A stretch of 64,000 nucleotides of DNA, from contig NZ_CP160402.1 of NCBI RefSeq assembly GCF_040730185.1, positions 2,542,001 to 2,606,000 of the forward strand, given 5' to 3'. Under the pieces are notes generated by a model that was given only the letters and a program-made list of their open reading frames with translations, had not been told where the DNA came from and did no database searches. Positions 36,141-45,653 of the stretch are shown in pieces. Within the stretch, counting starts at the first letter, position 1. Each line of letters begins with the position of its first letter. The stretch is from Streptomyces sp. Je 1-332. GTDB lineage: Bacteria; Actinomycetota; Actinomycetes; Streptomycetales; Streptomycetaceae. The position numbers and the translations under genes were made by a program.

Positions 36141-36932
36141 ATGACGGCACCGGATACACCGAACACACCGACCGCACCGACCGCACCGACCGCACCGACC
36201 GCACCGACCGCACCATCACCACCCATCGTCTTCGTGCACGGCACGCGGTTCAGCGCGGGGCAGTGGAGTCCTCAACTCGCCGCGCTCCGCAGCGACTTCC
36301 GGGTGGCCGCAGTTGATCTGCCGGGGCACGGCGCCCGCTCGGACCAGCCGTGGAGCCTGGACGCGGCTACGGAGATCATCTCCTCCGCGGTGGATACCCT
36401 GGCCTGCGGGCCCGCTCTGGTCGTCGGGCACTCGCTCGGCGGGTACGCCTCGCTGGAGTTCGCGCGGCGCTGCCCCGAGCAGCTGCGAGGGCTGGTCCTC
36501 GCCGGGGCCAGCGCATCGACGCGTGGCCGGTGGGCCACGCCGTACCGGTGGGTCGCCGGTCTCGTCCCTCGTCTGCCGGCGGACCGGCTTGCCCGGTTGA
36601 ACGACCGGTTGCTTCGCCGGCTCTACCCACCCGAGGTGGTGGCGGCGACCATCCGCGGCGGATACGCGTTCCACACGCTCCCGGCCGCCTGGGGCGAGGT
36701 GTTGGGCCGTTTCGACGCGGGCTCGATGCGTCACGTCACCTCCCCCGTACTCATACTGAACGGCGAGAAGGACACCGTCTTCCGGTCCGGCGAGAGGGAC
36801 TTCGCCCGCGCTCATCGGGACGCCCGCGTCGAGTTGATCCCACGGGCGAGTCACCTCGCGAACTTCGACGATCCGGACGCCTTCACCGACGCCGTCCGCC
36901 GTTTCGCTCGCCAGCTGACACCCGGGCGGTAG
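36141..36932 (+). CDS. Alpha/beta hydrolase
   Basis: 263 residues. After an N-terminal TAPTAPTAP stretch encoded by a 9-bp tandem repeat (about 36165-36212), the fold begins with PPIVFVHGTRFSAGQW (oxyanion loop). VVGHSLGGYASLEF supplies nucleophile S98, LNGEKDTVF the Asp and PRASHLANFDDP the His. It is a lyase/esterase-like enzyme with unknown substrate. It follows the repeat-rich membrane protein with a 37-bp gap. The repeat region varies the distance between the start and the first strand. Confidence 0.88.
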   Translation: MTAPDTPNTPTAPTAPTAPTAPTAPSPPIVFVHGTRFSAGQWSPQLAALRSDFRVAAVDLPGHGARSDQPWSLDAATEIISSAVDTLACGPALVVGHSLGGYASLEFARRCPEQLRGLVLAGASASTRGRWATPYRWVAGLVPRLPADRLARLNDRLLRRLYPPEVVAATIRGGYAFHTLPAAWGEVLGRFDAGSMRHVTSPVLILNGEKDTVFRSGERDFARAHRDARVELIPRASHLANFDDPDAFTDAVRRFARQLTPGR

Positions 36933-36960
36933 CCACTCCGCCCAGCAGCCCACCCAGCAG

Positions 36961-37158
36961 CTAAGGCACCGTGGGATCCACTGTCGCCTGATGTTCCTCC
37001 GCGAGGTGTTCCTCCGCCTTCAGCCACGGCAGGAACTGCACCCGCTTCCCCCAGCCGCACGTGTCGCAGCTCAACTGGCGTTGGACGCCCGCCTTTTGCA
37101 CGTGCACCACATGCTCGCGCCCGTGCTGGTCCCATCTGCTGACCTTGCTCGTGGTCAT
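36961..37158 (-). CDS. Small conserved protein with putative zinc ribbon
   Basis: 65 residues: MTTSKVSRWDQHGREHVVHVQ, then LSCDTCGWGKRVQFLPWLKAEEHLAEEH. The CDTC pair with H-x4-H could bind one zinc. No enzyme motif is present; a nucleic-acid- or protein-binding role is possible. The start could be ATG 37158 or ATG 37167, with no ribosome-binding site at either. The glyS terminator lies just upstream, so it is transcribed independently. Confidence 0.7.
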   Translation of the reverse strand: MTTSKVSRWDQHGREHVVHVQKAGVQRQLSCDTCGWGKRVQFLPWLKAEEHLAEEHQATVDPTVP

Positions 37159-37185
37159 CGAAGGCATGGCGAACAGTGTGCAGCA

Positions 37186-37221
37186 GAAGGCCCCGGTTCC
37201 GTATGCGGAACCGGGGCCTTC
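37186..37221. terminator. 16-bp-stem terminator downstream of glyS
   Basis: A perfect 16-bp stem (37186-37201 with 37206-37221) closes a 4-nt TATG loop. The plus strand then reads CTTTC; on the minus strand it ends the glyS message. Confidence 0.85.
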
Positions 37222-37272
37222 TTTCAACCTTCACTCAGCCGAAGACCGAGCAGGGCCGAGCGGAGCGGAGCG

Positions 37273-38652
<1,380 letters not shown>

Positions 38653-38759
38653 GGTGCTCTCTTCATTACGACGGTGGGCGAAGCGAATGGTTCAGGTTAC
38701 CGGCGGCCTTACCCCACTTATCAAATCGGTTCCGGTCGAGCTTCCTCCGACACTGCTAG

Positions 38760-38797
38760 TTGACAATCGTTTCCAGATTTGTTGAAAATGAGTGTCA
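38760..38797 (+). promoter_or_regulatory. znuA promoter with two Zur-box-like sites
   Basis: TTGACA (38760-38765) and GAAAAT (38784-38789) form a -35/-10 pair with 18-bp spacing. TGACAATCGTTTCCA (38761-38775) and TGAAAATGAGTGTCA (38783-38797) both resemble the actinobacterial Zur box (TGAAAATGATTTTCA-like). One covers the -35, the other the -10 and start codon. Zinc-bound Zur would block transcription. Confidence 0.8.
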
Positions 38798-39789
38798 TGA
38801 ACGTACGTCGCCTCATACCCACCGCCGCCGTCGCCTCCGCCACGGTTCTCGGGCTCACGGCTCTGTCCGCCTGCTCGTCCTCCAGCGCCGCGGACAAGAA
38901 CGGCGACGGCAAGCTGAACGTGACCGCGTCGTTCTACCCCATGCAGTACCTCGCCCAGGAGATCGGCGGCAAGCACGTCTCCGTGGACACCTTGACCAAG
39001 CCGGGTGTCGAGCCGCACGACCTGGAGCTCAGCCCGCGGCAGACCGCCGATCTTGGCGAATCGGACTTCATCCTGTACCTCAAGGGCATCCAGCCCGCCG
39101 TCGACGACGCCATCGGCCAGTCCGGTGTGAAGAACACCGTGGATGCCGCGGAGCTCACCCACCTGGAGAAGCACGGCACCGGAGTCGGCCACGACCACGG
39201 CCACGAGGGCGAAGAGCACGAGGGCGAAGAGCACTCCGAAGAAGAGCACAGCCACGAGAACGAAGCCGGCGCCGACCCGCACATCTGGCTCGACCCGGTG
39301 AAGTACGCCGAGGTCGCCGAGGGTGTCGGCAAGGCGATGGAGAAGGCCGACCCCGACCACGCGGCGGCGTACAAGAAGAACACGAACGCCCTGGTCGAGA
39401 AGCTCGGCGCGCTGAACACGAAGTTCGAGGGCGGCCTGAAGGACACCAAGAGCAAGACCTTCATCACCACGCACTCCGCCTTCGGCTACCTCGCCGAGCG
39501 CTACGGCCTCGACCAGGAGTCCATCGCCGGCATCGACCCCGAGTCGGACCCGAGCCCCGCCCGCGTCAAGGAGCTCCAGGACATCGCGAAGAAGGACCAC
39601 GTCTCCACGGTGTTCTTCGAGACCCTCGCCAGCGACAAGACCGCCAAGACGCTCGCCGGTGACGCGCACCTCAAGACGGACGTGCTCGACCCGCTGGAGG
39701 GAATCACGGGCAAGTCCAAGGGCGATGACTACATCGAGGTCATGGAGTCCAACCTCGCCGCGCTGCAGAAGGCTCTCGGCGCGAAGTGA
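38797..39789 (+). CDS. znuA: Zinc ABC transporter substrate-binding lipoprotein
   Basis: Cluster A-I metal-binding lipoprotein capturing Zn(II) outside the membrane. 330 residues; lipobox LSAC with C26. Metal ligands are in GVEPHDLELSPRQ, DPHIWLDP, THSAFGYLAERYG and the Glu/Asp near the C-terminus. A His/Glu-rich loop (GVGHDHGHEGEEHEGEEH and HSEEEHSHE) is characteristic of zinc rather than manganese binders. ATG 38797 gives a leaderless mRNA from the Zur-controlled promoter; ATG 38788 is an in-frame alternative. It is the first gene of znuA-znuC-znuB. Confidence 0.95.
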   Translation: MNVRRLIPTAAVASATVLGLTALSACSSSSAADKNGDGKLNVTASFYPMQYLAQEIGGKHVSVDTLTKPGVEPHDLELSPRQTADLGESDFILYLKGIQPAVDDAIGQSGVKNTVDAAELTHLEKHGTGVGHDHGHEGEEHEGEEHSEEEHSHENEAGADPHIWLDPVKYAEVAEGVGKAMEKADPDHAAAYKKNTNALVEKLGALNTKFEGGLKDTKSKTFITTHSAFGYLAERYGLDQESIAGIDPESDPSPARVKELQDIAKKDHVSTVFFETLASDKTAKTLAGDAHLKTDVLDPLEGITGKSKGDDYIEVMESNLAALQKALGAK

Positions 39790-39821
39790 AACGGCCAGCA
39801 GCAGCATCGGAGGCACCCGCC

Positions 39822-40613
39822 ATGGAAGCCAGCCAGCCAGTACCGCCCGTCATATCCGTGCGGGCGGCCACGGCCACCCTCGGCGCGCGTCCGGTGCTGC
39901 GCGGCATCGACCTCACCGTAGGGCGCGGTGAGGTCGTGGCGCTGCTCGGCGCGAACGGCTCGGGCAAGTCCACCGCTGTGCGCTCGGTGATCGGCCAAGT
40001 CCCCCTCACCGGCGGTGACATCAGCCTCTTCGGCACCCCCCTGAAGCGTTTCAGGCAGTGGGCCCGCATCGGCTACGTGCCGCAGCGCACGACGGCCGCC
40101 AGCGGCGTCCCCGCGACGATCCGTGAGGTCGTGTCGTCCGGACGCCTGTCGCGTACGAAGCTGTCGAGGCTCGGCGTGAGCACCAAGGCGGACCGCGCTG
40201 CGGTCGACCGGGCGATCGGGCTCGTCGGCCTCGGCGACCGCGCCAAGGACTCCGTGAGCGCCCTGTCCGGCGGCCAGCACCAGCGCGTGCTCATCGCCCG
40301 CGCGCTCGCCTCCGAGCCCGAGCTGCTGATCATGGACGAGCCGATGGCGGGCGTCGACCTCGCCAGCCAGGAGATCCTCGCCCAGACGCTGCGCGAACAG
40401 GTCGCGGCCGGTGCGACGGTGCTGCTCGTGCTGCACGAGCTCGGCGCACTGGAGCCGCTGATCGACCGCGCGATCGTGCTGCGCGACGGCTGCGTGACGC
40501 ACGACGGCCCGCCGCCCAAGGCCACCGGACAGCACGCGCTGCCCGGCCACGACCACGTACATCCGCACTCGGCCGACGAGCACGAGCCGATCCGCACAGG
40601 ACTGCTGACCTGA
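39822..40613 (+). CDS. znuC: Zinc ABC transporter ATP-binding protein
   Basis: ATPase of the zinc importer. Walker A GANGSGKST, Q-loop in GYVPQRT, signature LSGGQHQR and Walker B LLIMDEPMAGVD are complete, and the H-loop is in LLVLHEL. The C-terminus has a His-rich tail (HALPGHDHVHPHSADEH) that may sense or buffer zinc. GGAGG eight bases before ATG 39822 sets the start; a GTG overlapping the znuA stop is less likely. The stop overlaps the znuB start (TGATG). Confidence 0.95.
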   Translation: MEASQPVPPVISVRAATATLGARPVLRGIDLTVGRGEVVALLGANGSGKSTAVRSVIGQVPLTGGDISLFGTPLKRFRQWARIGYVPQRTTAASGVPATIREVVSSGRLSRTKLSRLGVSTKADRAAVDRAIGLVGLGDRAKDSVSALSGGQHQRVLIARALASEPELLIMDEPMAGVDLASQEILAQTLREQVAAGATVLLVLHELGALEPLIDRAIVLRDGCVTHDGPPPKATGQHALPGHDHVHPHSADEHEPIRTGLLT

Positions 40614-41524
40614 TGATGATGGAAATCTTCCAGACCGAGTTCATGCAGCGGGCGCTGATCGCCGCCGTCCTCGTCGGCATCACGGCCCCCGCCATCGGCA
40701 TCTACCTCGTCCAGCGCCGCCAGGCCCTGATGGGCGACGGCATCGGCCACATCGCCATGACGGGCGTCGGCCTCGGCTTCCTGCTCAACTCCAGCCCCGT
40801 CTGGATGGCGACGCTGATCGCCGTCGTCGGCGCGGTGACGATGGAGCTGATCAGGGCGTACGGCAAGACACGCGGCGACATCGCCCTCGCGATGCTCTTC
40901 TACGGCGGCATGGCGGGCGGTGTCCTGCTGATCAATCTCTCGGACACCGGCTCGAACGCGAACCTCTCCTCGTACCTCTTCGGCTCGCTCTCGACGGTCT
41001 CGGACTCCGACGTCACGGCGATCTGCCTGCTCGCGGCGTTTGTGGTCCTCGTCACGGTCGGCCTGCGCAAGCAGCTGTTCGCGGTGAGCCAGGACGAGGA
41101 GTTCGCGCGGGTCACGGGGCTTCCGGTGCGGGCGCTGAACCTGCTGATCGCGGTCACCGCGGCCGTCACGGTGACCGTCGCGATGCGCGTCGTGGGCCTG
41201 CTCCTGGTGAGCGCGCTCATGGTGGTGCCGGTGGCCGCCGCCCAGCAGATCACCCGCTCGTTCAAGGTGACGTTCGTCCTGTCGGTGGTCATCGGCACCG
41301 CCGTGACACTGTCCGGCACGGTCACGTCGTACTACCAGGACGTGCCGCCCGGGGCGACCATCGTCCTGATGGCGATCGGCGTCTTCGTCGTCCTCACGGC
41401 GCTCGCGACCCCGCTGGCCCGGCGCCGGGCGCGGGCCGCGACCGCCGCCGATGCGACCTGCACGGCGGACGCCCCGAAGGACCTCCCGGGGGCGCGGCCC
41501 CCGGCCGACGAGGTCACCGTCTGA
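40613..41524 (+). CDS. znuB: Zinc ABC transporter permease
   Basis: ABC-3 family integral membrane permease, 303 residues with about eight TM helices (TAPAIGIYLVQRRQALMGDGIGHIAMTG, VVGLLLVSALMVVPVAAA). The long loop GLRKQLFAVSQDEEFARVTGL is the family's ATPase coupling region. The ATG overlaps the znuC stop. The hydrophilic C-terminal tail (~35 residues) is Ala/Pro-rich. Part of the znuACB-zur unit. Confidence 0.94.
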   Translation: MMMEIFQTEFMQRALIAAVLVGITAPAIGIYLVQRRQALMGDGIGHIAMTGVGLGFLLNSSPVWMATLIAVVGAVTMELIRAYGKTRGDIALAMLFYGGMAGGVLLINLSDTGSNANLSSYLFGSLSTVSDSDVTAICLLAAFVVLVTVGLRKQLFAVSQDEEFARVTGLPVRALNLLIAVTAAVTVTVAMRVVGLLLVSALMVVPVAAAQQITRSFKVTFVLSVVIGTAVTLSGTVTSYYQDVPPGATIVLMAIGVFVVLTALATPLARRRARAATAADATCTADAPKDLPGARPPADEVTV

Positions 41525-41603
41525 GAGTGAGCTGGCACAATGGCCCGGCGGGATATGACAGATGTGCGGGCGATCGTGCGAGTTTTCAGTTGAGGAGGCA
41601 CCT

Positions 41604-42017
41604 GTGACAACGGCTGCGGGACCCCCGGTACGAGGCCGATCCACCCGGCAGCGAGCCGCTGTGGCGGCGGCCCTGGGCGAGGTGGACGAGTTCCGCAGTG
41701 CGCAGGACCTGCACGACATGCTCAAGCACAAGGGCGATTCGGTGGGCCTGACGACGGTCTACCGGACGCTCCAGTCCCTCGCCGACGCAGGCGAGGTCGA
41801 CGTGCTGCGCACCGACGAGGGCGAGTCGGTCTACCGCCGCTGCTCCACCGGCGACCACCACCATCACCTGGTCTGCCGGGTGTGCGGCAAGGCGGTCGAG
41901 GTCGAGGGCCCGGCGGTCGAGAAGTGGGCCGAGGCGATCGCCTCCGAGCACGGGTATGTGAACGTGGCGCACACCGTGGAGATCTTCGGCACGTGCGCGG
42001 AGTGCGCGAGCAAGTAG
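41604..42017 (+). CDS. zur: Zinc uptake regulator Zur (Fur family)
   Basis: Zn-dependent repressor of zinc uptake. 137 residues. The winged-helix part has TRQRAAVAAALGEVDEFRSAQDLHDML and VGLTTVYRTLQSLADAGEVD. The regulatory site is in GDHHHHLVCRVCGKAVEVEG, and CRVC plus CAEC form the structural zinc site. Length and motifs match Streptomyces Zur. GAGGAGG upstream supports GTG 41604. It follows znuB by 79 bp. Confidence 0.95.
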   Translation: MTTAAGPPVRGRSTRQRAAVAAALGEVDEFRSAQDLHDMLKHKGDSVGLTTVYRTLQSLADAGEVDVLRTDEGESVYRRCSTGDHHHHLVCRVCGKAVEVEGPAVEKWAEAIASEHGYVNVAHTVEIFGTCAECASK

Positions 42018-42021
42018 CGCC

Positions 42022-42082
42022 GTACGTATATGGGAGGGCCCCCACCGTCGAGCTGACGGTGGGGGCCCTCCCATATACGTAC
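42022..42082. terminator. 28-bp perfect-stem bidirectional terminator (zur/uppS)
   Basis: Positions 42022-42049 are fully complementary to 42055-42082, with a GAGCT loop. It lies between two convergent genes, 4 bp after zur and 8 bp before the uppS stop, and would terminate both. The stem is unusually long for an intrinsic terminator. Confidence 0.9.
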
Positions 42083-42090
42083 ACCTACGG

Positions 42091-42912
42091 CTAACTGTCG
42101 GCGATCTGCTGCTCGTTCGGGATCGCTCCGCCGAAGCGGCGGTCGCGCGAGGCGTATTCGAGGCAGGCGCGCCACAGGTCACGCCGGTCGAAGTCCGGCC
42201 ACAGGACGTCCTGGAAGACCATCTCGGCGTAAGCGCTCTGCCACAGCAGGTAGTTGGAGGTGCGCTGCTCGCCGCTCGGGCGCAGGAACAGGTCGACGTC
42301 CGGCATGTCCGCGTAGTACAGGTACTTCGCGAAGGTCTTCTCGCTGACCTTGGAGGGGTCGAGCCGTCCCGCCTTCACGTCCTCGGCGAGCGCCTGCGCG
42401 GCGTCCGCGATCTCCGCGCGGCCGCCGTAGTTCATGCAGAAGTACAGGGTGAGCTTGTCGTTGCCCTTGGTCTGCTCCTGGGAGATCTCCAGCTCCTTGG
42501 CGACCGACTTCCACAGCTTGGGCATCCGGCCCACCCAGCGCACCCGGATACCCAGTTCGTCGAGCTGGTCACGGGTCTTGCGGATGAAGTCGCGGTTGAA
42601 GTTCATCAGGAACTTCACCTCGTCCGGGGAGCGCTTCCAGTTCTCGGTGGAGAAGGCGTAGAGCGAGATCGCCCCGACGCCCATCTCGATGGCGCCCTGG
42701 AGGACGTCGAGTACGCGCTCGGCTCCGACCTTGTGCCCCTCGGTGCGCGGCAGACCGCGCTCCTTGGCCCAGCGTCCGTTGCCGTCCATGACGATCGCCA
42801 CGTGCTTGGGCACCAGCTCGCCGGGGATCTTCGGCGGCGTGACGCCCGAGGGGTGCGGCTCGGGGGTCTTGTACTCACGGCGGGACCGTCCGAGGATTCC
42901 GCGTCGTGCCAT
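42091..42912 (-). CDS. uppS: Isoprenyl transferase (undecaprenyl diphosphate synthase family)
   Basis: Cis-prenyltransferase making polyprenyl diphosphate carriers for cell-wall synthesis. 273 residues. [20 protein letters not shown] carries the catalytic Asp; [37 protein letters not shown] and [19 protein letters not shown] follow, all family signatures. The N-terminal ~30 residues are a basic/Pro extension. ATG 42912. It follows recO by 32 bp on the same strand. Confidence 0.95.
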   Translation of the reverse strand: MARRGILGRSRREYKTPEPHPSGVTPPKIPGELVPKHVAIVMDGNGRWAKERGLPRTEGHKVGAERVLDVLQGAIEMGVGAISLYAFSTENWKRSPDEVKFLMNFNRDFIRKTRDQLDELGIRVRWVGRMPKLWKSVAKELEISQEQTKGNDKLTLYFCMNYGGRAEIADAAQALAEDVKAGRLDPSKVSEKTFAKYLYYADMPDVDLFLRPSGEQRTSNYLLWQSAYAEMVFQDVLWPDFDRRDLWRACLEYASRDRRFGGAIPNEQQIADS

Positions 42913-42944
42913 GGGGGGCTCTCTCCTACCTAGCTGTATCTGTG

Positions 42945-43697
42945 TTACGTGGTCTTCTCTACGTACCGCAACGAGCGCAGCCCGCGCTCCAAGTGCCAGT
43001 GCAGATAGGCGGAAACAAGCCCGCTGCCCTCCCTGACATGCCGCGCCTCGCACGCGTCCGCCGTCTCCCAGTCTCCGGTGAGCAGCGCGCCGAGCAGGCC
43101 GAGGGCTTCCATCGAGGGTACGACGCTGCCGGGCACCCGGCAGTCGGCGCAGACCGAGCCGCCCGCGGCGACGGAGAAGAAGCGGTTCGGTCCGGGCATT
43201 CCGCACTTGGCGCAGGAGCTGAAGCTGGGCGCGTACCCGTTCACGGCGAGGGAGCGCAGCAGGAACGCGTCGAGGATGAGGTGGGGCTCGTGCTCGCCGT
43301 TGGCGAGGGTCCGCAGGCCGCCCACGAGCAGCAGATACTGCTGCACGGCGGGCTCGCCCTCATGATCGGTGAAGCGTTCCGCGGTCTCCAGCATGGCCGT
43401 GCCGGCGGTGTAGCGCGCGTAGTCGGTGACGATCCCGCCACCGTAAGGAGCGATGGTCTCACTCTGCGTGCACAACGGAAGGCCGCGTCCGATGAGTTCG
43501 CTGCCGCGCGCGAAGAACTGCACATCGACGTGCGAGAAGGGTTCGAGCCGCGCCCCGAACTTGGACTTCGTGCGCCGCACGCCGCGCGCGACGGCACGGA
43601 CCCGGCCGTGACTGCGGGTGAGCAGCGTGATGATGCGGTCCGCCTCACCCAGCTTCTGGGTGCGCAGCACGACGCCGTCATCACGGAACAGACTCAT
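42945..43697 (-). CDS. recO: DNA repair protein RecO
   Basis: Mediates RecA loading in RecFOR recombination and anneals ssDNA. 250 residues. An N-terminal OB fold ([45 protein letters not shown]) precedes a helical domain with a zinc finger (CAKCG and CADCR). Family order and size are normal. The recO-uppS pair is conserved in actinomycetes. Confidence 0.95.
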   Translation of the reverse strand: MSLFRDDGVVLRTQKLGEADRIITLLTRSHGRVRAVARGVRRTKSKFGARLEPFSHVDVQFFARGSELIGRGLPLCTQSETIAPYGGGIVTDYARYTAGTAMLETAERFTDHEGEPAVQQYLLLVGGLRTLANGEHEPHLILDAFLLRSLAVNGYAPSFSSCAKCGMPGPNRFFSVAAGGSVCADCRVPGSVVPSMEALGLLGALLTGDWETADACEARHVREGSGLVSAYLHWHLERGLRSLRYVEKTT

Positions 43698-43795
43698 GGA
43701 CCCATTCTCGCGTACGGGGCCGACAGCCGTGGCCGGGGTCGTACCGATCCGCTCCGCCCTCTGGCCATATCGCTCACGCCTGCAAAAATGCCCGC

Positions 43796-44473
43796 ATGAA
43801 GAGTGAGCTGTTCTCCACGGAGCACATGGCCCAGCAGTCCGTCGCCCCCGGGATGACCCTGCAGAACGCCAAGTCCATCAAGTACGCGGTCAACGGCGAG
43901 ATGCACGCTCGGCAGGGCGCGATGATCGCCTACCGCGGCGACCTCCAGTTCGAGCGCAAGGGCCAGGGCGTGGGCGGCATGCTCAAGCGGGCGATGACCG
44001 GTGAGGGTCTGCCGTTGATGGCGGTGCGCGGCCAGGGCGAGGCGTGGTTCGCGCACGAGGCGCAGAACTGCTTCATCGTCGACATCGAGCCGGGCGACGT
44101 CCTGACCGTCAACGGCCGCAACGTCCTGTGCTTCGACGCGACGCTCTCGTACGAGATCAAGACGGTGAAGGGCGCGGGCGTCACCGGCGGCGGCCTCTTC
44201 AACAGCGTCTTCACCGGGTCCGGGCAGCTGGGCCTGGTCTGTGACGGCAACCCCCTCGTCATCCCGGTGTCGCCGCAGCAACCGGTGTACGTCGACACGG
44301 ACGCGGTGGTCGGCTGGACGGCGAACCTGGACACCACGCTGCACCGCTCGCAGTCCATCGGCTCCATGATCAGGGGCGGTTCCGGCGAGGCGGTGCAGTT
44401 GCTGCTGCGGGGCGAGGGATACGTGATCGTGCGGCCGAGCGAGCTGACTCCGCAGAAGCCGCAGCAGCACTAG
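43796..44473 (+). CDS. AIM24/TerX-like protein (DUF124)
   Basis: 225 residues of a double-stranded beta-helix-type fold (MHARQGAMIAYRGDLQFERKG, LMAVRGQGEAWFAHEAQNCFIVDI, LTVNGRNVLCFDATLSYEI, GLVCDGNPLVIPV). The family is related to mitochondrial AIM24 and often associated with tellurium-resistance or envelope genes. Function unknown. CAAAAT lies six bases before ATG 43796, suggesting a leaderless transcript. Confidence 0.88.
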   Translation: MKSELFSTEHMAQQSVAPGMTLQNAKSIKYAVNGEMHARQGAMIAYRGDLQFERKGQGVGGMLKRAMTGEGLPLMAVRGQGEAWFAHEAQNCFIVDIEPGDVLTVNGRNVLCFDATLSYEIKTVKGAGVTGGGLFNSVFTGSGQLGLVCDGNPLVIPVSPQQPVYVDTDAVVGWTANLDTTLHRSQSIGSMIRGGSGEAVQLLLRGEGYVIVRPSELTPQKPQQH

Positions 44474-44479
44474 CGAGCA

Positions 44480-45109
44480 CTAGCCCCGGCGGGCGGGGCC
44501 GGGCCGGTCCGGGTGACTGATCACTTCCCAGGGAGCGAGGTTCCACGGGCTCGCCCGGTTCGCCGGGTCCAGGAGCGCCTTCAGGTGGGCGTCGGACGCG
44601 GCCTGGGGAGCGGGGAAGTCCGCGTCCCGCGTCCCCTGGAGACTGTCCCGCCACACCTTCCTGCCGAGCAGATAGTGGTCGGCGTACTCCTGCCAGGAGG
44701 AGTACGTCCCCGCCACCGTCGGCACGACGTTCTTCAGCCGGGCCCAGGTGTCGGCCTCGCTCAGCATCCCGCAGGCGAAGCCGCGCCGTGAGATGTCCAC
44801 GTAGAGCGCGATGTCCCACGCCAGCGGTGCGATACCCAAGCGCCGCTGGGCCATGGCTCGGTAGCCGGTGCTCGCGAGCCCGCTCAGGCGCCCGAGCAGC
44901 TGCTCGGGCGCGGTGATCTCCCACTGCTCGGCCAGCCACCTCTGCGCCTTGCCGTCATCGATGCGGGTGAAGGGATACAGGGTCGTCCGGGAAGCGTCCT
45001 TGTCCCGGCTGACCGGCGCGCTCAGCGACACCATCCACAGCTGGTGCATGGTCAGCGGCGTCGGGTACTTGGACTCGACCTTGGGCTTGCCCCACTTCCA
45101 TATGGCCAT
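44480..45109 (-). CDS. DUF1266 domain protein
   Basis: 209 residues. The DUF1266 core is clear: LGRLSGLASTGYRAMAQRRL, LAWDIALYVDISRRGFACGML, ADTWARLKNVV, EYADHYLLGRKVWR and the C-terminal ALLDPANRASPWNLAPWEV. The family is linked to polymorphic-toxin and conflict contexts, but no reaction is known. It ends 6 bp from the AIM24 gene's stop, in convergent orientation. Confidence 0.85.
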   Translation of the reverse strand: MAIWKWGKPKVESKYPTPLTMHQLWMVSLSAPVSRDKDASRTTLYPFTRIDDGKAQRWLAEQWEITAPEQLLGRLSGLASTGYRAMAQRRLGIAPLAWDIALYVDISRRGFACGMLSEADTWARLKNVVPTVAGTYSSWQEYADHYLLGRKVWRDSLQGTRDADFPAPQAASDAHLKALLDPANRASPWNLAPWEVISHPDRPGPARRG

Positions 45110-45144
45110 GCGCCCGCACCTTACGTGACGCGACTTCGCCTACG

Positions 45145-45366
45145 TCACGGGACTTCGCCCCGGCTCCGTGCGTTGGCATAGGCGGTCGCCGCGCGCAGCC
45201 GCTCCGCGGTGGTGGCGCTCCTGAGCGCGTCCGGGTCGCAGTCCCACTCCCGCCCGCCGCCGAAGGGTCGGAGCTGGACGTAGGGCCCTTCGTGGCCCAT
45301 GACCCGGCCCACCTGTCCGGTACGGGTGTCCACGGCGTAGGCGCCGATCGGCAGGTAGAGGTTCAT
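45145..45366 (-). CDS. Small conserved streptomycete protein
   Basis: 73 residues: MNLYLPIGAYAVDTRTGQVG, GRVMGHEGPYVQLRPFGGGREWDCDPDALR, then a helical tail. The first half looks like a small SH3-like beta barrel. It is separated by 7 bp from another small gene and stands opposite the XRE-DUF397 operon, as seen in other whiJ-like loci. No function known. Confidence 0.72.
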   Translation of the reverse strand: MNLYLPIGAYAVDTRTGQVGRVMGHEGPYVQLRPFGGGREWDCDPDALRSATTAERLRAATAYANARSRGEVP

Positions 45367-45373
45367 CCCGCCC

Positions 45374-45535
45374 TCAATTCATTCCGCGGACAAGGGGCTT
45401 CACGGGCCAGGATGTGGGGTCGACCCGCAATCCGGACAGAATAATTCCGGCCCCTGCGGGCGCGGTGCGCAATTCCTTCATCGTCTCCTCCGCTTCTTCG
45501 GCGCATTGCGCCGAGTTCGCCTTGCTGTCAGCCAT
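45374..45535 (-). CDS. Very small protein of the XRE/DUF397 locus
   Basis: 53 residues: MADSKANSAQCAEEAEETM, then KELRTAPAGAGIILSGLRVD and VKPLVRGMN. ATG 45535 is preceded by AAGGGGAG eight bases upstream. It is divergent from the XRE regulator and directly precedes the 45145 gene. Such small genes commonly flank DUF397 systems. No domain recognised. Confidence 0.65.
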   Translation of the reverse strand: MADSKANSAQCAEEAEETMKELRTAPAGAGIILSGLRVDPTSWPVKPLVRGMN

Positions 45536-45597
45536 GACGTGGCTCCCCTTTCCCATCGGATTTCACGCTTCGTGCCTCGATGGTGACCGCCCCGGCC

Positions 45598-45603
45598 TAC
45601 ACT
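45598..45603 (+). promoter_or_regulatory. Candidate -10 (TACACT) of the XRE-DUF397 operon
   Basis: TACACT fits TANNNT and lies 50 bp before ATG 45654, within the 118-bp divergent spacer. A CTGCGC/GCGCAG dyad follows it and could be the regulator's site. Confidence 0.4.
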
Positions 45604-45653
45604 CGTGAGGGGTCTGCGCTCTACAACTGCGGCGCAGCGAAGGGTGGTTGGCC

